Source: Mesorhizobium sp. M7A.F.Ca.US.008.03.1.1 (GTDB taxonomy: Bacteria > Pseudomonadota > Alphaproteobacteria > Rhizobiales > Rhizobiaceae). Taken from it: DNA of 64,000 nucleotides. The notes under the pieces are model-generated. The model saw only the letters and a list, made by a program, of their open reading frames with translations, did not search any database and was not told the origin of the DNA. Below are positions 1 through 8,958 of this stretch, piece after piece. Each line of letters begins with the position of its first letter. The first letter of the stretch is position 1. Both the position numbers and the translations under genes were made by a program. The DNA is taken from assembly GCF_003997495.1 (NCBI RefSeq), contig NZ_RZRU01000001.1, positions 1 through 64,000 of the forward strand. The letters are read 5' to 3'.

Positions 1-30
1 CCCCTACTCCCCTACTCCCCTACTCCCCTA
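1..30. repeat. 8-bp tandem repeat at the window edge
   Basis: The unit cccctact occurs three times followed by a partial fourth copy (ccccta). The array ends on the stop codon of the glutamine-synthetase-family gene, so it forms the start of that gene's 3' flank. It may extend beyond the left edge of the window. Arrays like this can change length by replication slippage. No function is evident. Confidence 0.8.
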
Positions 31-1464
31 AACGTTCAGCAGCAGATACTCCCGCTCCCACGGACTGATCACTTCCATGAAGGTCTCGAATTCTGCCCGC
101 TTGATCGCCGCATAGGTCGCGGCGAAGGACTTGCCCAGATGCGCGCAGAGTTCCTCGTCGCCCTCGAACAGATCGACGGCTTCGAGCAGGCCACGCGGCA
201 GGTCGATCTCGTCGGCGTTGGCTGTGGTCAGCACGGGAGGCTCGGCTTTGATCTTGTTGGTGATGCCGATCAGCCCGCAGGCAAGCGATGCCGCCAGCGC
301 CAGATAGGGGTTGGCATCGGAGGACGGGATGCGGTTTTCGACGCGCCGTGCCGCCGGGTCCGAGCGTGGCACACGAAACGCCGTGGTACGGTTGTCATAG
401 CCCCATTTGTTGTTGACCGGCGCCGATGCCGCCTGTGTCAGCCGGCGGTAGGAATTGACATAGGGCGCGAACATCACCAGCGCGTTCGGCACATGCTTCT
501 GCATGCCGCCGATGAAGTGGAAAAAATCGTCGGTTTCCGAGCCGTCGGCGGCCGAAAAGATGTTCTGTCCAGTCTTCTTGTCGATGATCGACTGATGGAT
601 ATGCATGGCGGAGCCAGGCTGCCCCTGGATCGGCTTGGCCATGAAGGTGGCATAAATCTCGTGCTTCAGCGCCGCCTCGCGAATGGTGCGCTTGAACATG
701 AACACCTGGTCGGCCAGTTCGATCGGGTCGCCATGGCGCAGATTGATCTCCAGCTGCCCTGCTCCCTCCTCGTGGATCAGCGTGTCGATCTCCAGGCCCT
801 GGCTTTCGGAGAAATGGTAGATGTCGTCGATCAGTTCGTCGAATTCGTTGACGCCGGCGATCGAATAGCCGGCGCCGCCGCCGATCGCGCGTCCCGAACG
901 GCCGACAGGCGGCGTCAGCGGATAGTCCGGGTCGGGATTCTTGCGCACCAGGTAGAACTCGATCTCGGGCGCCACCACCGGCTTCAGGCCGAGCTTGTCA
1001 TAGGCAGCCACCACACGCTTCAGCACATTGCGCGGCGTGAACTCGACCGAGCGTCCGTCCTGGTGGACGAGATCGCAGATGACCGCGGCCGTCGGGTCTT
1101 CTTCCCATGGCACCACCGTCAGCGTCGACAGGTCCGGCATCAGTTTGAGGTCGCCGTCGTCTTCCGGGTAATGGAAGCCGTTGCCATCTTCGGGGTAGCC
1201 ACCGGAAATCGTCGTCATGAAGACTGCCGACGGCAGCGCCAGCGAGGTGTTGGAGGTGAATTTCTTCGACGGCATCATCTTGCCACGCGCGACGCCTGCC
1301 TGATCGGGCGTGATGCACTCGATGTCCTCGATTCCGCGCCATTCCAGCCAGGCGCTGACTTCCTTCCAGTTCTTGACGCCCCTTTGGTTTTTCACGAAGG
1401 CAGGCGTGCGGGCACGTCCTCCGCGGCTCGACGGACGGACTTCCTTTTTTGCAGGCGGCATCAT
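28..1464 (-). CDS. Glutamine synthetase family protein (gamma-glutamylputrescine synthetase-like)
   Basis: This 478-residue protein has the glutamine synthetase fold signatures: EIEFYL near residue 170, MHIHQS in the metal and ammonium region, and NRTTAFRVPRSDPAARR in the ATP/glutamate region, followed by ENRIPSSDANPYLALAA. The N-terminal segment WLEWRGIEDIECITPD is typical of GlnA-like proteins that ligate glutamate to an amine, such as PuuA, rather than of housekeeping GlnA. The likely reaction is ATP-dependent gamma-glutamylation of a polyamine or similar amine in the cytoplasm. A putrescine/spermidine-type ABC operon lies about 6 kb away and fits that role, but the substrate is not provable from sequence. 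Two adjacent ATG codons offer a start; the first is used. The gene faces away from the HAD gene across a 144-bp shared promoter region. Confidence 0.85.
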   Translation of the reverse strand: MMPPAKKEVRPSSRGGRARTPAFVKNQRGVKNWKEVSAWLEWRGIEDIECITPDQAGVARGKMMPSKKFTSNTSLALPSAVFMTTISGGYPEDGNGFHYPEDDGDLKLMPDLSTLTVVPWEEDPTAAVICDLVHQDGRSVEFTPRNVLKRVVAAYDKLGLKPVVAPEIEFYLVRKNPDPDYPLTPPVGRSGRAIGGGAGYSIAGVNEFDELIDDIYHFSESQGLEIDTLIHEEGAGQLEINLRHGDPIELADQVFMFKRTIREAALKHEIYATFMAKPIQGQPGSAMHIHQSIIDKKTGQNIFSAADGSETDDFFHFIGGMQKHVPNALVMFAPYVNSYRRLTQAASAPVNNKWGYDNRTTAFRVPRSDPAARRVENRIPSSDANPYLALAASLACGLIGITNKIKAEPPVLTTANADEIDLPRGLLEAVDLFEGDEELCAHLGKSFAATYAAIKRAEFETFMEVISPWEREYLLLNV

Positions 1465-1608
1465 TCACCAGATTGGGTTGCGGATTGTGGAGTATAGCCG
1501 TGCGCCTCTGTGGAAGGGAAGGGGAGCCGCGTCGGGCATTGGTTGACGCGGTTGAAAATCGCGCCAATCGGCTTAGTTTTCCCATCCCAATGCCAATCGA
1601 GACGTTCA

Positions 1609-2322
1609 ATGCGGCACGACGGTAAACTGACGACGATCGGCTTCGACGCCGACGACACGCTTTGGCAGAACGAGCAGTTCTTCCGCCTGACGGAGAAGCG
1701 CTTTGCCGCCATGCTCGCCGATCATGGCGAAGCGGAGAACATCTCGGCACGATTGCTGGAGGCCGAAAGGCGCAATCTCGCCGTCTATGGCTTCGGCATC
1801 AAGGGATTTACCCTGTCGATGATCGAGACGGCGATCGAGGTCACGCAAGGCCGCGTACCGGCCTCGGTCATATCAGAGATTCTCGATGCCGGCCGCGAGA
1901 TGCTGAGCCATCCGATCGAGGCCTTGCCGCACGCGCGCGAGACTGTTGAAAAGCTTGCCGGCGCATTCCGCCTTGTGCTGATCACCAAGGGCGACCTGTT
2001 CGACCAGGAGCGCAAGCTGGCTGGCTCTGGCCTGGGCGATCTGTTCGATGCGATCGAGATCGTCAGCGACAAGAATGCCGCCACCTATAGCAGGCTCTTC
2101 AACCGCCACGGCGATGGTCCGGCGAAAAGCATGATGGTCGGCAACTCGCTGAAGTCGGATGTGGTGCCGGCCATCGAGGCCGGCGGCTGGGGTGTCCATG
2201 TGCCGCACGAACTGACCTGGGTGCTGGAGCATGTCGAGGCGCCGGTAACCGAATCGAGGTTCCGCCAGATATCCGATCTCGGACAACTGCCCGGACTGAT
2301 CGAAAGCATCATCGATCCGTGA
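1609..2322 (+). CDS. HAD family hydrolase
   Basis: The 237-residue protein begins with the haloacid dehalogenase motif I, FDADDTLWQNE, in which the first Asp is the nucleophile and the second the acid/base. LITKGD matches motif II, and a Lys followed by the GNSLKSDVVPAIEAG motif matches motifs III and IV. The reaction is probably phosphate-ester hydrolysis of a small metabolite. The upstream reading frame extends 33 codons without protein-like sequence, so the ATG at 1609 just before motif I is chosen. The gene is convergent with the receiver-domain gene, and a palindromic repeat lies between them. The substrate is unknown. Confidence 0.85.
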   Translation: MRHDGKLTTIGFDADDTLWQNEQFFRLTEKRFAAMLADHGEAENISARLLEAERRNLAVYGFGIKGFTLSMIETAIEVTQGRVPASVISEILDAGREMLSHPIEALPHARETVEKLAGAFRLVLITKGDLFDQERKLAGSGLGDLFDAIEIVSDKNAATYSRLFNRHGDGPAKSMMVGNSLKSDVVPAIEAGGWGVHVPHELTWVLEHVEAPVTESRFRQISDLGQLPGLIESIIDP

Positions 2323-2344
2323 TTGCCGGGCCTTACCTGGTTTG

Positions 2345-2388
2345 CTCAATTCCGGACGGAAAACCGTTACACGCTTTCCCGCAATTGC
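2345..2388. repeat. Rhizobial-type palindromic intergenic element
   Basis: The sequence between the two convergent genes is an imperfect inverted repeat. The arm CAATT..GG..GGAAA is mirrored by TTTCC.G.CAATTG around a short centre. Its composition and its position between convergent 3' ends resemble the short palindromic repeats scattered through rhizobial genomes. The hairpin could serve both genes as a transcript end. Assignment to a repeat family is from memory. Confidence 0.55.
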
Positions 2389-2389
2389 C

Positions 2390-2842
2390 TTAGCGGCCGA
2401 TGAGGCGATCGATCACCGGTTGCAACCGTTCGGGCGTGATCGGCTTGGCGACCACCACGTCGATGATGCCAGACAGGCCCAGACTTTCTGTCGTGCCATT
2501 CTTGGTTGAAAGCAGGATTACCGGTGGCTGCGATTGGCCCGAGGCCCGCCGCAATGCGGCGATGCTGGACATCAGGCTGTCGCAGTCCTTGTTGTCTACG
2601 CCGCCGTCAAGGACAACCGCGCCGGGAATGAGCGACCGCAAGATCCTTGCCGCCGTGTCGGGAGATTCCGAAATCGGCTTGAGCCCGGATCGCTCGACGA
2701 TCTTTGAGATCACCACGCGATTGATTGGCGATTTGCCGACGACAAGCACCTGCGACGGATCACGGATCGCCTCGGTGGTTGAGTCGTGGGTCACCAGATT
2801 CGGATGTCTTGGAATCTCGCCTTCGCGATTCACCGGGCACAC
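2390..2842 (-). CDS. Stand-alone receiver-domain protein (CheY-like)
   Basis: The protein is 150 residues. After a polar N-terminal stretch of about 30 residues it contains one receiver-like fold: LVVGKSPINR (beta1, where the usual acidic pair is missing), VVLDGG with the predicted phospho-accepting Asp, an LLST strand, and VVAKPITPERL with the conserved Lys-Pro. No output domain follows, so it would act through a partner. Loss of the acidic pair after beta1 suggests weak or unconventional phosphorylation. The start is a GTG at 2842; an internal GTG just before the receiver fold (VTHDSTT) is an alternative. No cognate kinase is adjacent. Confidence 0.7.
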   Translation of the reverse strand: MCPVNREGEIPRHPNLVTHDSTTEAIRDPSQVLVVGKSPINRVVISKIVERSGLKPISESPDTAARILRSLIPGAVVLDGGVDNKDCDSLMSSIAALRRASGQSQPPVILLSTKNGTTESLGLSGIIDVVVAKPITPERLQPVIDRLIGR

Positions 2843-3010
2843 AAGTCGGCCAAGAAGCTCGCCCCTATTTCAATGCAGAGTTGAATCCGGAGCGCAATTG
2901 GCGTGAGATCGGAGCCTATGTCAAGTTGAAATAAAAGTGCCCGAAATCATCGCCGGGAGCAGTGAATTTCAAGCAACGCTACTGTACTCAACTGTCCACA
3001 CGTGCTTGAT

Positions 3011-3049
3011 GAAAAGAAAATTCACCTGCGCAGAGGCTGCGCAGGTGAA
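3011..3049 (-). terminator. Rho-independent terminator of the aceA transcript
   Basis: A perfect 13-bp inverted repeat (TTCACCTGCGCAG and its complement, 3-nt loop) at 3021-3049 is flanked on the plus strand by gaaaagaaaa at 3011-3020. Read on the minus strand this is a GC-rich stem followed by a T-rich tract. It lies 22 bp beyond the stop codon of the small gene downstream of isocitrate lyase. Confidence 0.85.
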
Positions 3050-3071
3050 GGATCGGTTGCATGGATTTCAG

Positions 3072-3314
3072 TCAGCCGTGGCTATGCTGCGTGACGATCA
3101 CCGGGATCAGCAGATCGCCCCAGTTGCCGTCGCCGCCGTGATGTCGTGCCGAGCGCACGAGCTCCACCGAGACGCCCGCCTCGACCGCCTTCATCACCGA
3201 CTGGTTCAGGCGATGCAGGTCGTTGGCGAGCATGCGGATCGTCGCTTGCTGGTCGACGCTCATCGTCGTGGACTGTTCTTCGGCGCGTTCCTTGACACGG
3301 CTTATCGATGCCAT
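3072..3314 (-). CDS. Small conserved-looking hypothetical protein downstream of aceA
   Basis: This 80-residue protein has no family that I recognise. It is soluble and mostly helical in appearance (SISRVKERAEEQSTTMSVDQ at the start), with a histidine/glycine-rich stretch (ARHHGGDGNWGDLL) and a hydrophobic C-terminal strand. It sits 59 bp downstream of isocitrate lyase on the same strand and ends just before a strong terminator, so it is probably co-transcribed with aceA. An AAGGAGA-like ribosome-binding site precedes its ATG, which supports real translation. A role linked to the glyoxylate shunt is only inferred from position. Confidence 0.7.
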   Translation of the reverse strand: MASISRVKERAEEQSTTMSVDQQATIRMLANDLHRLNQSVMKAVEAGVSVELVRSARHHGGDGNWGDLLIPVIVTQHSHG

Positions 3315-3373
3315 TGGTCTTCTCCTTGTGTTCCAAGCCCTGTTGGGCGTTTCCTCTGTATTTCTGTGATCCG

Positions 3374-4663
<1,290 letters not shown>

Positions 4664-4889
4664 TGGTCACTCCGAGGACTTGCTGAGCTGTATCAAGGCG
4701 TCAATCATTGGGGGTAGTTGTGTATGACTAGATTTACATTTCTGCGCGGAATCAGCCACAAAAAACTAGGAAACTGACGGAATATAAGAGAAAACCTGTG
4801 TTGCGTTTGACAGAAGTGCGTTGTAAACTTGTCATTATTGTAAAAGGCCAAGCCCAAAAAATCGTGTAAATTCCTGTCAAGGACAGTCG
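4664..4889. promoter_or_regulatory. aceA / regulator intergenic region with four TGTAAA motifs
   Basis: The 226-bp divergent promoter region contains four copies of TGTAAA or its complement: TTTACA at 4733-4738 and TGTAAA at 4822-4827, 4839-4844 and 4865-4870. The middle copy lies in the near-palindrome GTTGTAAAC. Three of the four are within 50 bp of the regulator's start codon. Known ScfR/RamB regulators bind AT-rich boxes with a TTTGCAAA-like core next to such genes, so these are good candidate operators for control of aceA and autoregulation. A TTGACA hexamer at 4807-4812 may be a -35 element for the plus-strand gene. Confidence 0.5.
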
Positions 4890-6332
4890 ATGGCTGACCA
4901 GAAGATCTTCGCCGGGCCGCGCATCCGCCGTATCCGCAACGCCAAGGGGCTGACCCAGACGGCGATGGCCGAGGGCCTTGGCATTTCGCCGTCCTATCTC
5001 AACCTGATCGAGCGCAACCAGCGGCCGCTGACGGTGCAGCTGATCCTCAAGCTGGCGTCCGTCTACAAGGTCGACCCGCACGAACTGCAGGGCGAGGCGA
5101 GGGGGTCTGTCGCCGCCTTGAAGGAGGTGTTCACCGATCCACTGCTGGTCGGCGAACTGCCGGGCGATCAGGAGCTGATCGAGCTTGCCGAGGCAGCGCC
5201 CAACGCGTCCGCGGCGGTGATAAAGCTGTTCCGCGCCTATCGCGAGCAGGCCGAGCGCCTGTCCGATCTCAACGAACTCCTGGCGCGCGAAGGTAGGGCA
5301 ACGGCGCTTTCCGGTGCCCGCCTGCCGATAGACGAGGTGCACGAGATTTTCGAGCGCCGGCCGAACCATTTTGCGGCCCTCGAGGAAGAGGCCGCGGCAT
5401 TCACCGCGGTGCTCGATCCCGGCGACGACCTGTTCGGCGCGCTGAAGGCCTGGCTGAAGCGCGAATACGGCATCGTGGTCAAGGTGCTGCCGGTCGCCAC
5501 CATGCCGAACTGGCGCCGCCGTTACGATCGCCACTCGCAGCGCCTGTTCCTGTCCGAACGCCTGTCGCCATTCGACCAGTTGCGCGAAGTGGCGATGGAG
5601 GCGTGCCTGATCCGCATGACGGTCGCGGTCGCCGGCGAGATCCAGGCGCTCAAGCTGAGCACCGACGAGGCGCGCCGCCTGGCCCGCTTCGAACTTGGCC
5701 GTTATGCGGCGCATGCGCTGATGATGCCCTATCAGGCCTTTCACGCGGCTGCCGTGCGCGCCCGCTATGACATCGATGTCCTGCGTTCGCGCTTCGGGGT
5801 CTCCTTCGAACAGGCGGCCAACCGGCTGACCATGCTGCAGCGGCAGGGTGCCTCGGGCGTGCCGTTCTTCATGATGGAGGTCGACAATGCCGGCAACCGC
5901 TTCCGCAAGACCGGCAGCCAGGGCTTTCCTCAAAGCCGCTTTGGCGGCGGCTGTCCCAAACTGCCCGTGCATGTCGCCTTCACCCAGCCCGGCCAGGTCT
6001 TTGTCGAGGCAGTGGAGATGCCCGACGGCGCCGAGTTCCTGTGCATCGCCCGCACGCTGGAAGGGCCGCAAGGCGCATTCTCGGAACGCCCGCGCCGCAC
6101 CGCCCTGCTGCTCGGTTGCGACATCGGCTTTCGTGACGAGATCGTCTATGGAGCGGCATTGCCCGGTGCGGCAATCACCGCAAAGGCCGGCAGTGTAGCG
6201 GCGACGCCGGTCGGGCCTGCCTGCCGGCTTTGTGAACGCGTCGGTTGCCTGGCGCGTGCCGAACCGCCGGTGACGCGTCCGCTCGGCCTCGACGAGATGG
6301 TGACGGGCTTGAGCGCCTTCGATTTTCAGTGA
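4890..6332 (+). CDS. ScfR/RamB-type transcriptional regulator (XRE HTH + IrrE-like domain + C-terminal cysteine domain)
   Basis: The 480-residue protein begins with an XRE helix-turn-helix (RIRRIRNAKGLTQTAMAEGL, then ISPSYLNLIERNQR). A central IrrE/ImmA-like domain follows around residues 170-300. The C-terminal domain of the short-chain fatty acyl-CoA regulator family ends with the cysteine cluster CRLCERVGCLARAEP. Family members (RamB, PccR, MccR) sense acyl-CoA-type signals and control glyoxylate-shunt or propionate genes. Its position opposite aceA makes isocitrate lyase the probable target. The start follows the last TGTAAA box by about 20 bp, which fits autorepression. Confidence 0.9.
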   Translation: MADQKIFAGPRIRRIRNAKGLTQTAMAEGLGISPSYLNLIERNQRPLTVQLILKLASVYKVDPHELQGEARGSVAALKEVFTDPLLVGELPGDQELIELAEAAPNASAAVIKLFRAYREQAERLSDLNELLAREGRATALSGARLPIDEVHEIFERRPNHFAALEEEAAAFTAVLDPGDDLFGALKAWLKREYGIVVKVLPVATMPNWRRRYDRHSQRLFLSERLSPFDQLREVAMEACLIRMTVAVAGEIQALKLSTDEARRLARFELGRYAAHALMMPYQAFHAAAVRARYDIDVLRSRFGVSFEQAANRLTMLQRQGASGVPFFMMEVDNAGNRFRKTGSQGFPQSRFGGGCPKLPVHVAFTQPGQVFVEAVEMPDGAEFLCIARTLEGPQGAFSERPRRTALLLGCDIGFRDEIVYGAALPGAAITAKAGSVAATPVGPACRLCERVGCLARAEPPVTRPLGLDEMVTGLSAFDFQ

Positions 6333-6482
6333 CGCCAAGTTCCTCTGAATGGGGCAAGGGTGCCACAATTGTCGCCGGCCGCTGGCTCAGTTCCGGCCTG
6401 CGCCTTTGCGTTACGCGAACAGAGCATCTTTTTGTCGTCCCTTGCGCATCGTCCCGTCCACAAAAGCCCGACAGTCGCGCTC

Positions 6483-7436
6483 ATGACCGACACCGCATCA
6501 TCGCCGATCATTGTTTCATCGACCGTCCCGCAACGGGAGGAGCGGATCGGCTTCCTGCTGGTGTTCCTGTCGGCGCTGATGTGGAGTTTCGGCGGCACCA
6601 TCGCCCGCTTCATCACTGTCGATGACAGCTGGACGGTCATTTTCTGGCGCTCCGTCTGGGCCGCCGCCTTCCTGGTCTGCTTCATGGTCTGGCGTGACGG
6701 CTGGCATGGCACGCTGAAGCTGTTCCGCGACATGGGTCTGCCCGGCCTTGCCGTCGGGATCTGCTTTGCCACCGCATCGACCGCCTTCGTTGTGGCGCTG
6801 GCCTACACCACCGTCGCCAACATCCTTTTGATGCAGGCAGGCGTGCCGTTGCTGGCGGCGCTGTTTGCCTGGGCGTTGTTCCGCGAAAGGGTAGGTGTCG
6901 CCACCTGGGTGGCAATCGCGGCCGTCATCACCGGCGTCGCTATCATGGTGTCGGAATCGCTTGATGGCGCCGTCTCGCCCATAGGCGATGGGCTGGCGCT
7001 GTTGATCGCGGTCATGTTCTCGATCGCCACCGTCATCACCCGGCGGTTTTCCGGCGTGCGCATGACGCCGGCGACGTGCCTCGGCACCATGCTCGCGGCC
7101 GGCTTTGCCGCCTCGCAGGCATCGACCTTCACCGTGTCGGCCAGTGACATGGGCTTTCTGTTTGCCTTTGGCGTGGTCAATCTCGGCCTCGGCCTCGCCT
7201 TCTTCGCCACCGGCGCGCGACTGATCCCGGCGGCGATCGCGGCGCTGCTCGGCACGTTCGAGCCGATCCTCGGCCCGATATGGGTCTGGCTCATCCATTC
7301 CGAGGTGCCGTCGGGGCGCACCATCATCGGTGGCGCGGTTGTGGTCACGGCGCTGCTCGTCCATATCGGGCTCGAATTCAAGCGCCAGGCACGGCCCGAA
7401 CGCGCAGGGGTCACCGGGGTGCCGTCGCCTAATTGA
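6483..7436 (+). CDS. DMT superfamily (EamA) transporter
   Basis: The protein is 317 residues with two EamA repeats and about ten predicted membrane helices (the first near residues 22-45, the last near 280-300). Motifs such as ANILLMQAGVPLLAALFAW and AALLGTFEPILGPIW match drug/metabolite exporters. It is probably an inner-membrane exporter of an amino acid or other metabolite. The frame is open for 41 codons upstream, but that stretch is not membrane-protein-like, so the ATG at 6483 is chosen. It lies between the aceA regulator and the polyamine ABC operon with no clear link to either. Confidence 0.85.
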   Translation: MTDTASSPIIVSSTVPQREERIGFLLVFLSALMWSFGGTIARFITVDDSWTVIFWRSVWAAAFLVCFMVWRDGWHGTLKLFRDMGLPGLAVGICFATASTAFVVALAYTTVANILLMQAGVPLLAALFAWALFRERVGVATWVAIAAVITGVAIMVSESLDGAVSPIGDGLALLIAVMFSIATVITRRFSGVRMTPATCLGTMLAAGFAASQASTFTVSASDMGFLFAFGVVNLGLGLAFFATGARLIPAAIAALLGTFEPILGPIWVWLIHSEVPSGRTIIGGAVVVTALLVHIGLEFKRQARPERAGVTGVPSPN

Positions 7437-7776
7437 AGCGGCCCCCAGCTTTGCCATTGACAACGTCGCTGCAGCACGGGCAGGCTGGGAATACGGCAAC
7501 AACAAGACAGGCGTATCTTGCCAAGTCTCCCAGCCGGTCCGATCGAGACCGGACCATATGGTCGTATCTCTGCCCGCGCCACGGCGAAAGCCTATGACGG
7601 TATTGGCACGCCTCCCAGGCCGCCTCAGGGGCATCGAGCCATCTCATCGAACCGCCTGCATGGTCTCGGCAGTTCGCGCTTGTCGCCCCTTGGAAAGCTC
7701 AATAGTCTGAAGAAAATGCCGGTCGCGCTGATATCGCGACGAGCCGGTGAAGGAACACTCATCAAAGGAGAATAGC
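7437..7776. promoter_or_regulatory. Intergenic region upstream of the polyamine ABC operon, with palindrome GACCATATGGTC
   Basis: No gene is supported in these 340 bp. They contain a perfect 12-bp palindrome, GACCATATGGTC, at 7552-7563. It partly overlaps a 6-bp-arm inverted repeat, CCGGTC...GACCGG, at 7534-7552. The pair lies about 215 bp upstream of the binding-protein gene and is a candidate operator. A ribosome-binding site aaaggag at 7764-7770 precedes the next gene. I could not identify a promoter with confidence. Confidence 0.4.
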
Positions 7777-8874
7777 ATGATCCGCAAAGCGCTTTGGCTT
7801 TCGGCAACCTCGGCATTCCTGACATTTTTCACCGTCGGCGGTCACGCCGAGGATCGTGTCGTCAACGTCTTCAATTGGTCGGACTACATCGACAGTTCGA
7901 TCATCGACGATTTCACCAAGGAAACCGGCATCAAGGTCGTCTATGACACCTTCGATTCCAACGAAATCCTTGAGACCAAGCTGCTTGCCGGCGGCAGCGG
8001 CTATGACGTCGTCGTGCCCAGCGGCAATTTCCTTGCGCGCCAGATCCAGGCCGGCGTGTTCCAGAAGCTCGACAAGTCGAAGCTGCCCAACATTTCCAAC
8101 ATGTGGGACACGGTTTCGGAGCGCACCGCCAAGTACGACCCCGGCAACGAATACTCGGTCAACTACATGTGGGGCACGGTTGGCATCGGCTACAACATCA
8201 AGAAGGTGCAGGCGGCACTCGGCACCGACAAGATCGACAGCTGGGATGTCTTCTTCAATCCCGACAGCCTGGCCAAATTGAAGGACTGCGGCGTCTACGT
8301 GCTGGACTCGCCGGCCGACATCATTCCGGCCGCACTGAAATATCTCGGCCTCGATCCGAACAGCACATCGCCAGACGATATCGCCAAGGCCGAGGAGACC
8401 TTGCTCAAGGTCCGGCCCTACATCAGGAAGTTCCATTCCTCCGAATACATCAACGCGCTAGCCAACGGCGATATCTGCCTGGCCGTCGGCTGGTCGGGTG
8501 ACGTGTTCCAGGCCCGCAACCGCGCCGTCGAGGCCAAGCAGGGCGTCGAAATCGGCTATTCCGTGCCGAAGGAGGGCGCCCAGATGTGGTTCGACCAGAT
8601 GGCGATCCCTGCCGACGCGCCGCATGTCGCGGAGGCGCTCGAGTTCATCAACTACATGATGAAGCCGGAAGTTATCGCCAAGTCGTCGAACTACGTGCTC
8701 TACGCAAACGGCAACAAGGCTTCGCAGCAATTCGTCGACAAGGCGCTGTTGGATGATCCTTCAGTTTATCCCGATGCCGAGACCATAAAGAAGCTCTACA
8801 CCGTCTCGCCATACGATCCCAAGACCCAGCGCGTCATCACGCGCACCTGGACCAAGATCGTCACTGGCCAGTAA
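7777..8874 (+). CDS. Periplasmic polyamine-binding protein of an ABC transporter (PotF/PotD-like)
   Basis: The 365-residue protein has a signal peptide (MIRKALWLSATSAF through GGHAED, cleavage near residue 23). The family hallmark VVNVFNWSDYIDSSII follows at the mature N-terminus, with the typical MWGTVGIGYN segment in the middle. It captures putrescine, spermidine or a related amine in the periplasm for the downstream permease. The ATG at 7777 is preceded by aaaggag. A strong terminator follows 11 bp after the stop, so this first gene is probably expressed well above the rest of the operon. Confidence 0.92.
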   Translation: MIRKALWLSATSAFLTFFTVGGHAEDRVVNVFNWSDYIDSSIIDDFTKETGIKVVYDTFDSNEILETKLLAGGSGYDVVVPSGNFLARQIQAGVFQKLDKSKLPNISNMWDTVSERTAKYDPGNEYSVNYMWGTVGIGYNIKKVQAALGTDKIDSWDVFFNPDSLAKLKDCGVYVLDSPADIIPAALKYLGLDPNSTSPDDIAKAEETLLKVRPYIRKFHSSEYINALANGDICLAVGWSGDVFQARNRAVEAKQGVEIGYSVPKEGAQMWFDQMAIPADAPHVAEALEFINYMMKPEVIAKSSNYVLYANGNKASQQFVDKALLDDPSVYPDAETIKKLYTVSPYDPKTQRVITRTWTKIVTGQ

Positions 8875-8885
8875 GCAATCCGACA

Positions 8886-8918
8886 CGGTCCCGGCAGCCA
8901 CCTGCCGGGACCGTTTTT
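8886..8918 (+). terminator. Intra-operon Rho-independent terminator after the binding-protein gene
   Basis: A perfect 12-bp stem (CGGTCCCGGCAG / CTGCCGGGACCG) with a CCAC loop is followed directly by TTTTT. It lies between the binding-protein gene and the ATPase gene of the same operon, so it probably acts as a partial terminator that sets the ratio of binding protein to transporter. Confidence 0.9.
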
Positions 8919-8958
8919 ACCTGGGGCAAGAAGCAAGAAAATCAGGACGGAGTGGGAC

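Noticed and set aside
139-1497. 452-codon open frame on the plus strand opposite the glutamine-synthetase-family gene
   Set aside because: It is antisense to a clear enzyme, rich in Arg/His/Gln as expected from GC-rich shadow frames, and has no family motif.
4752-6368. 538-codon minus-strand frame opposite the ScfR-type regulator
   Set aside because: Shadow of a well-supported gene; it also runs through the divergent promoter region.
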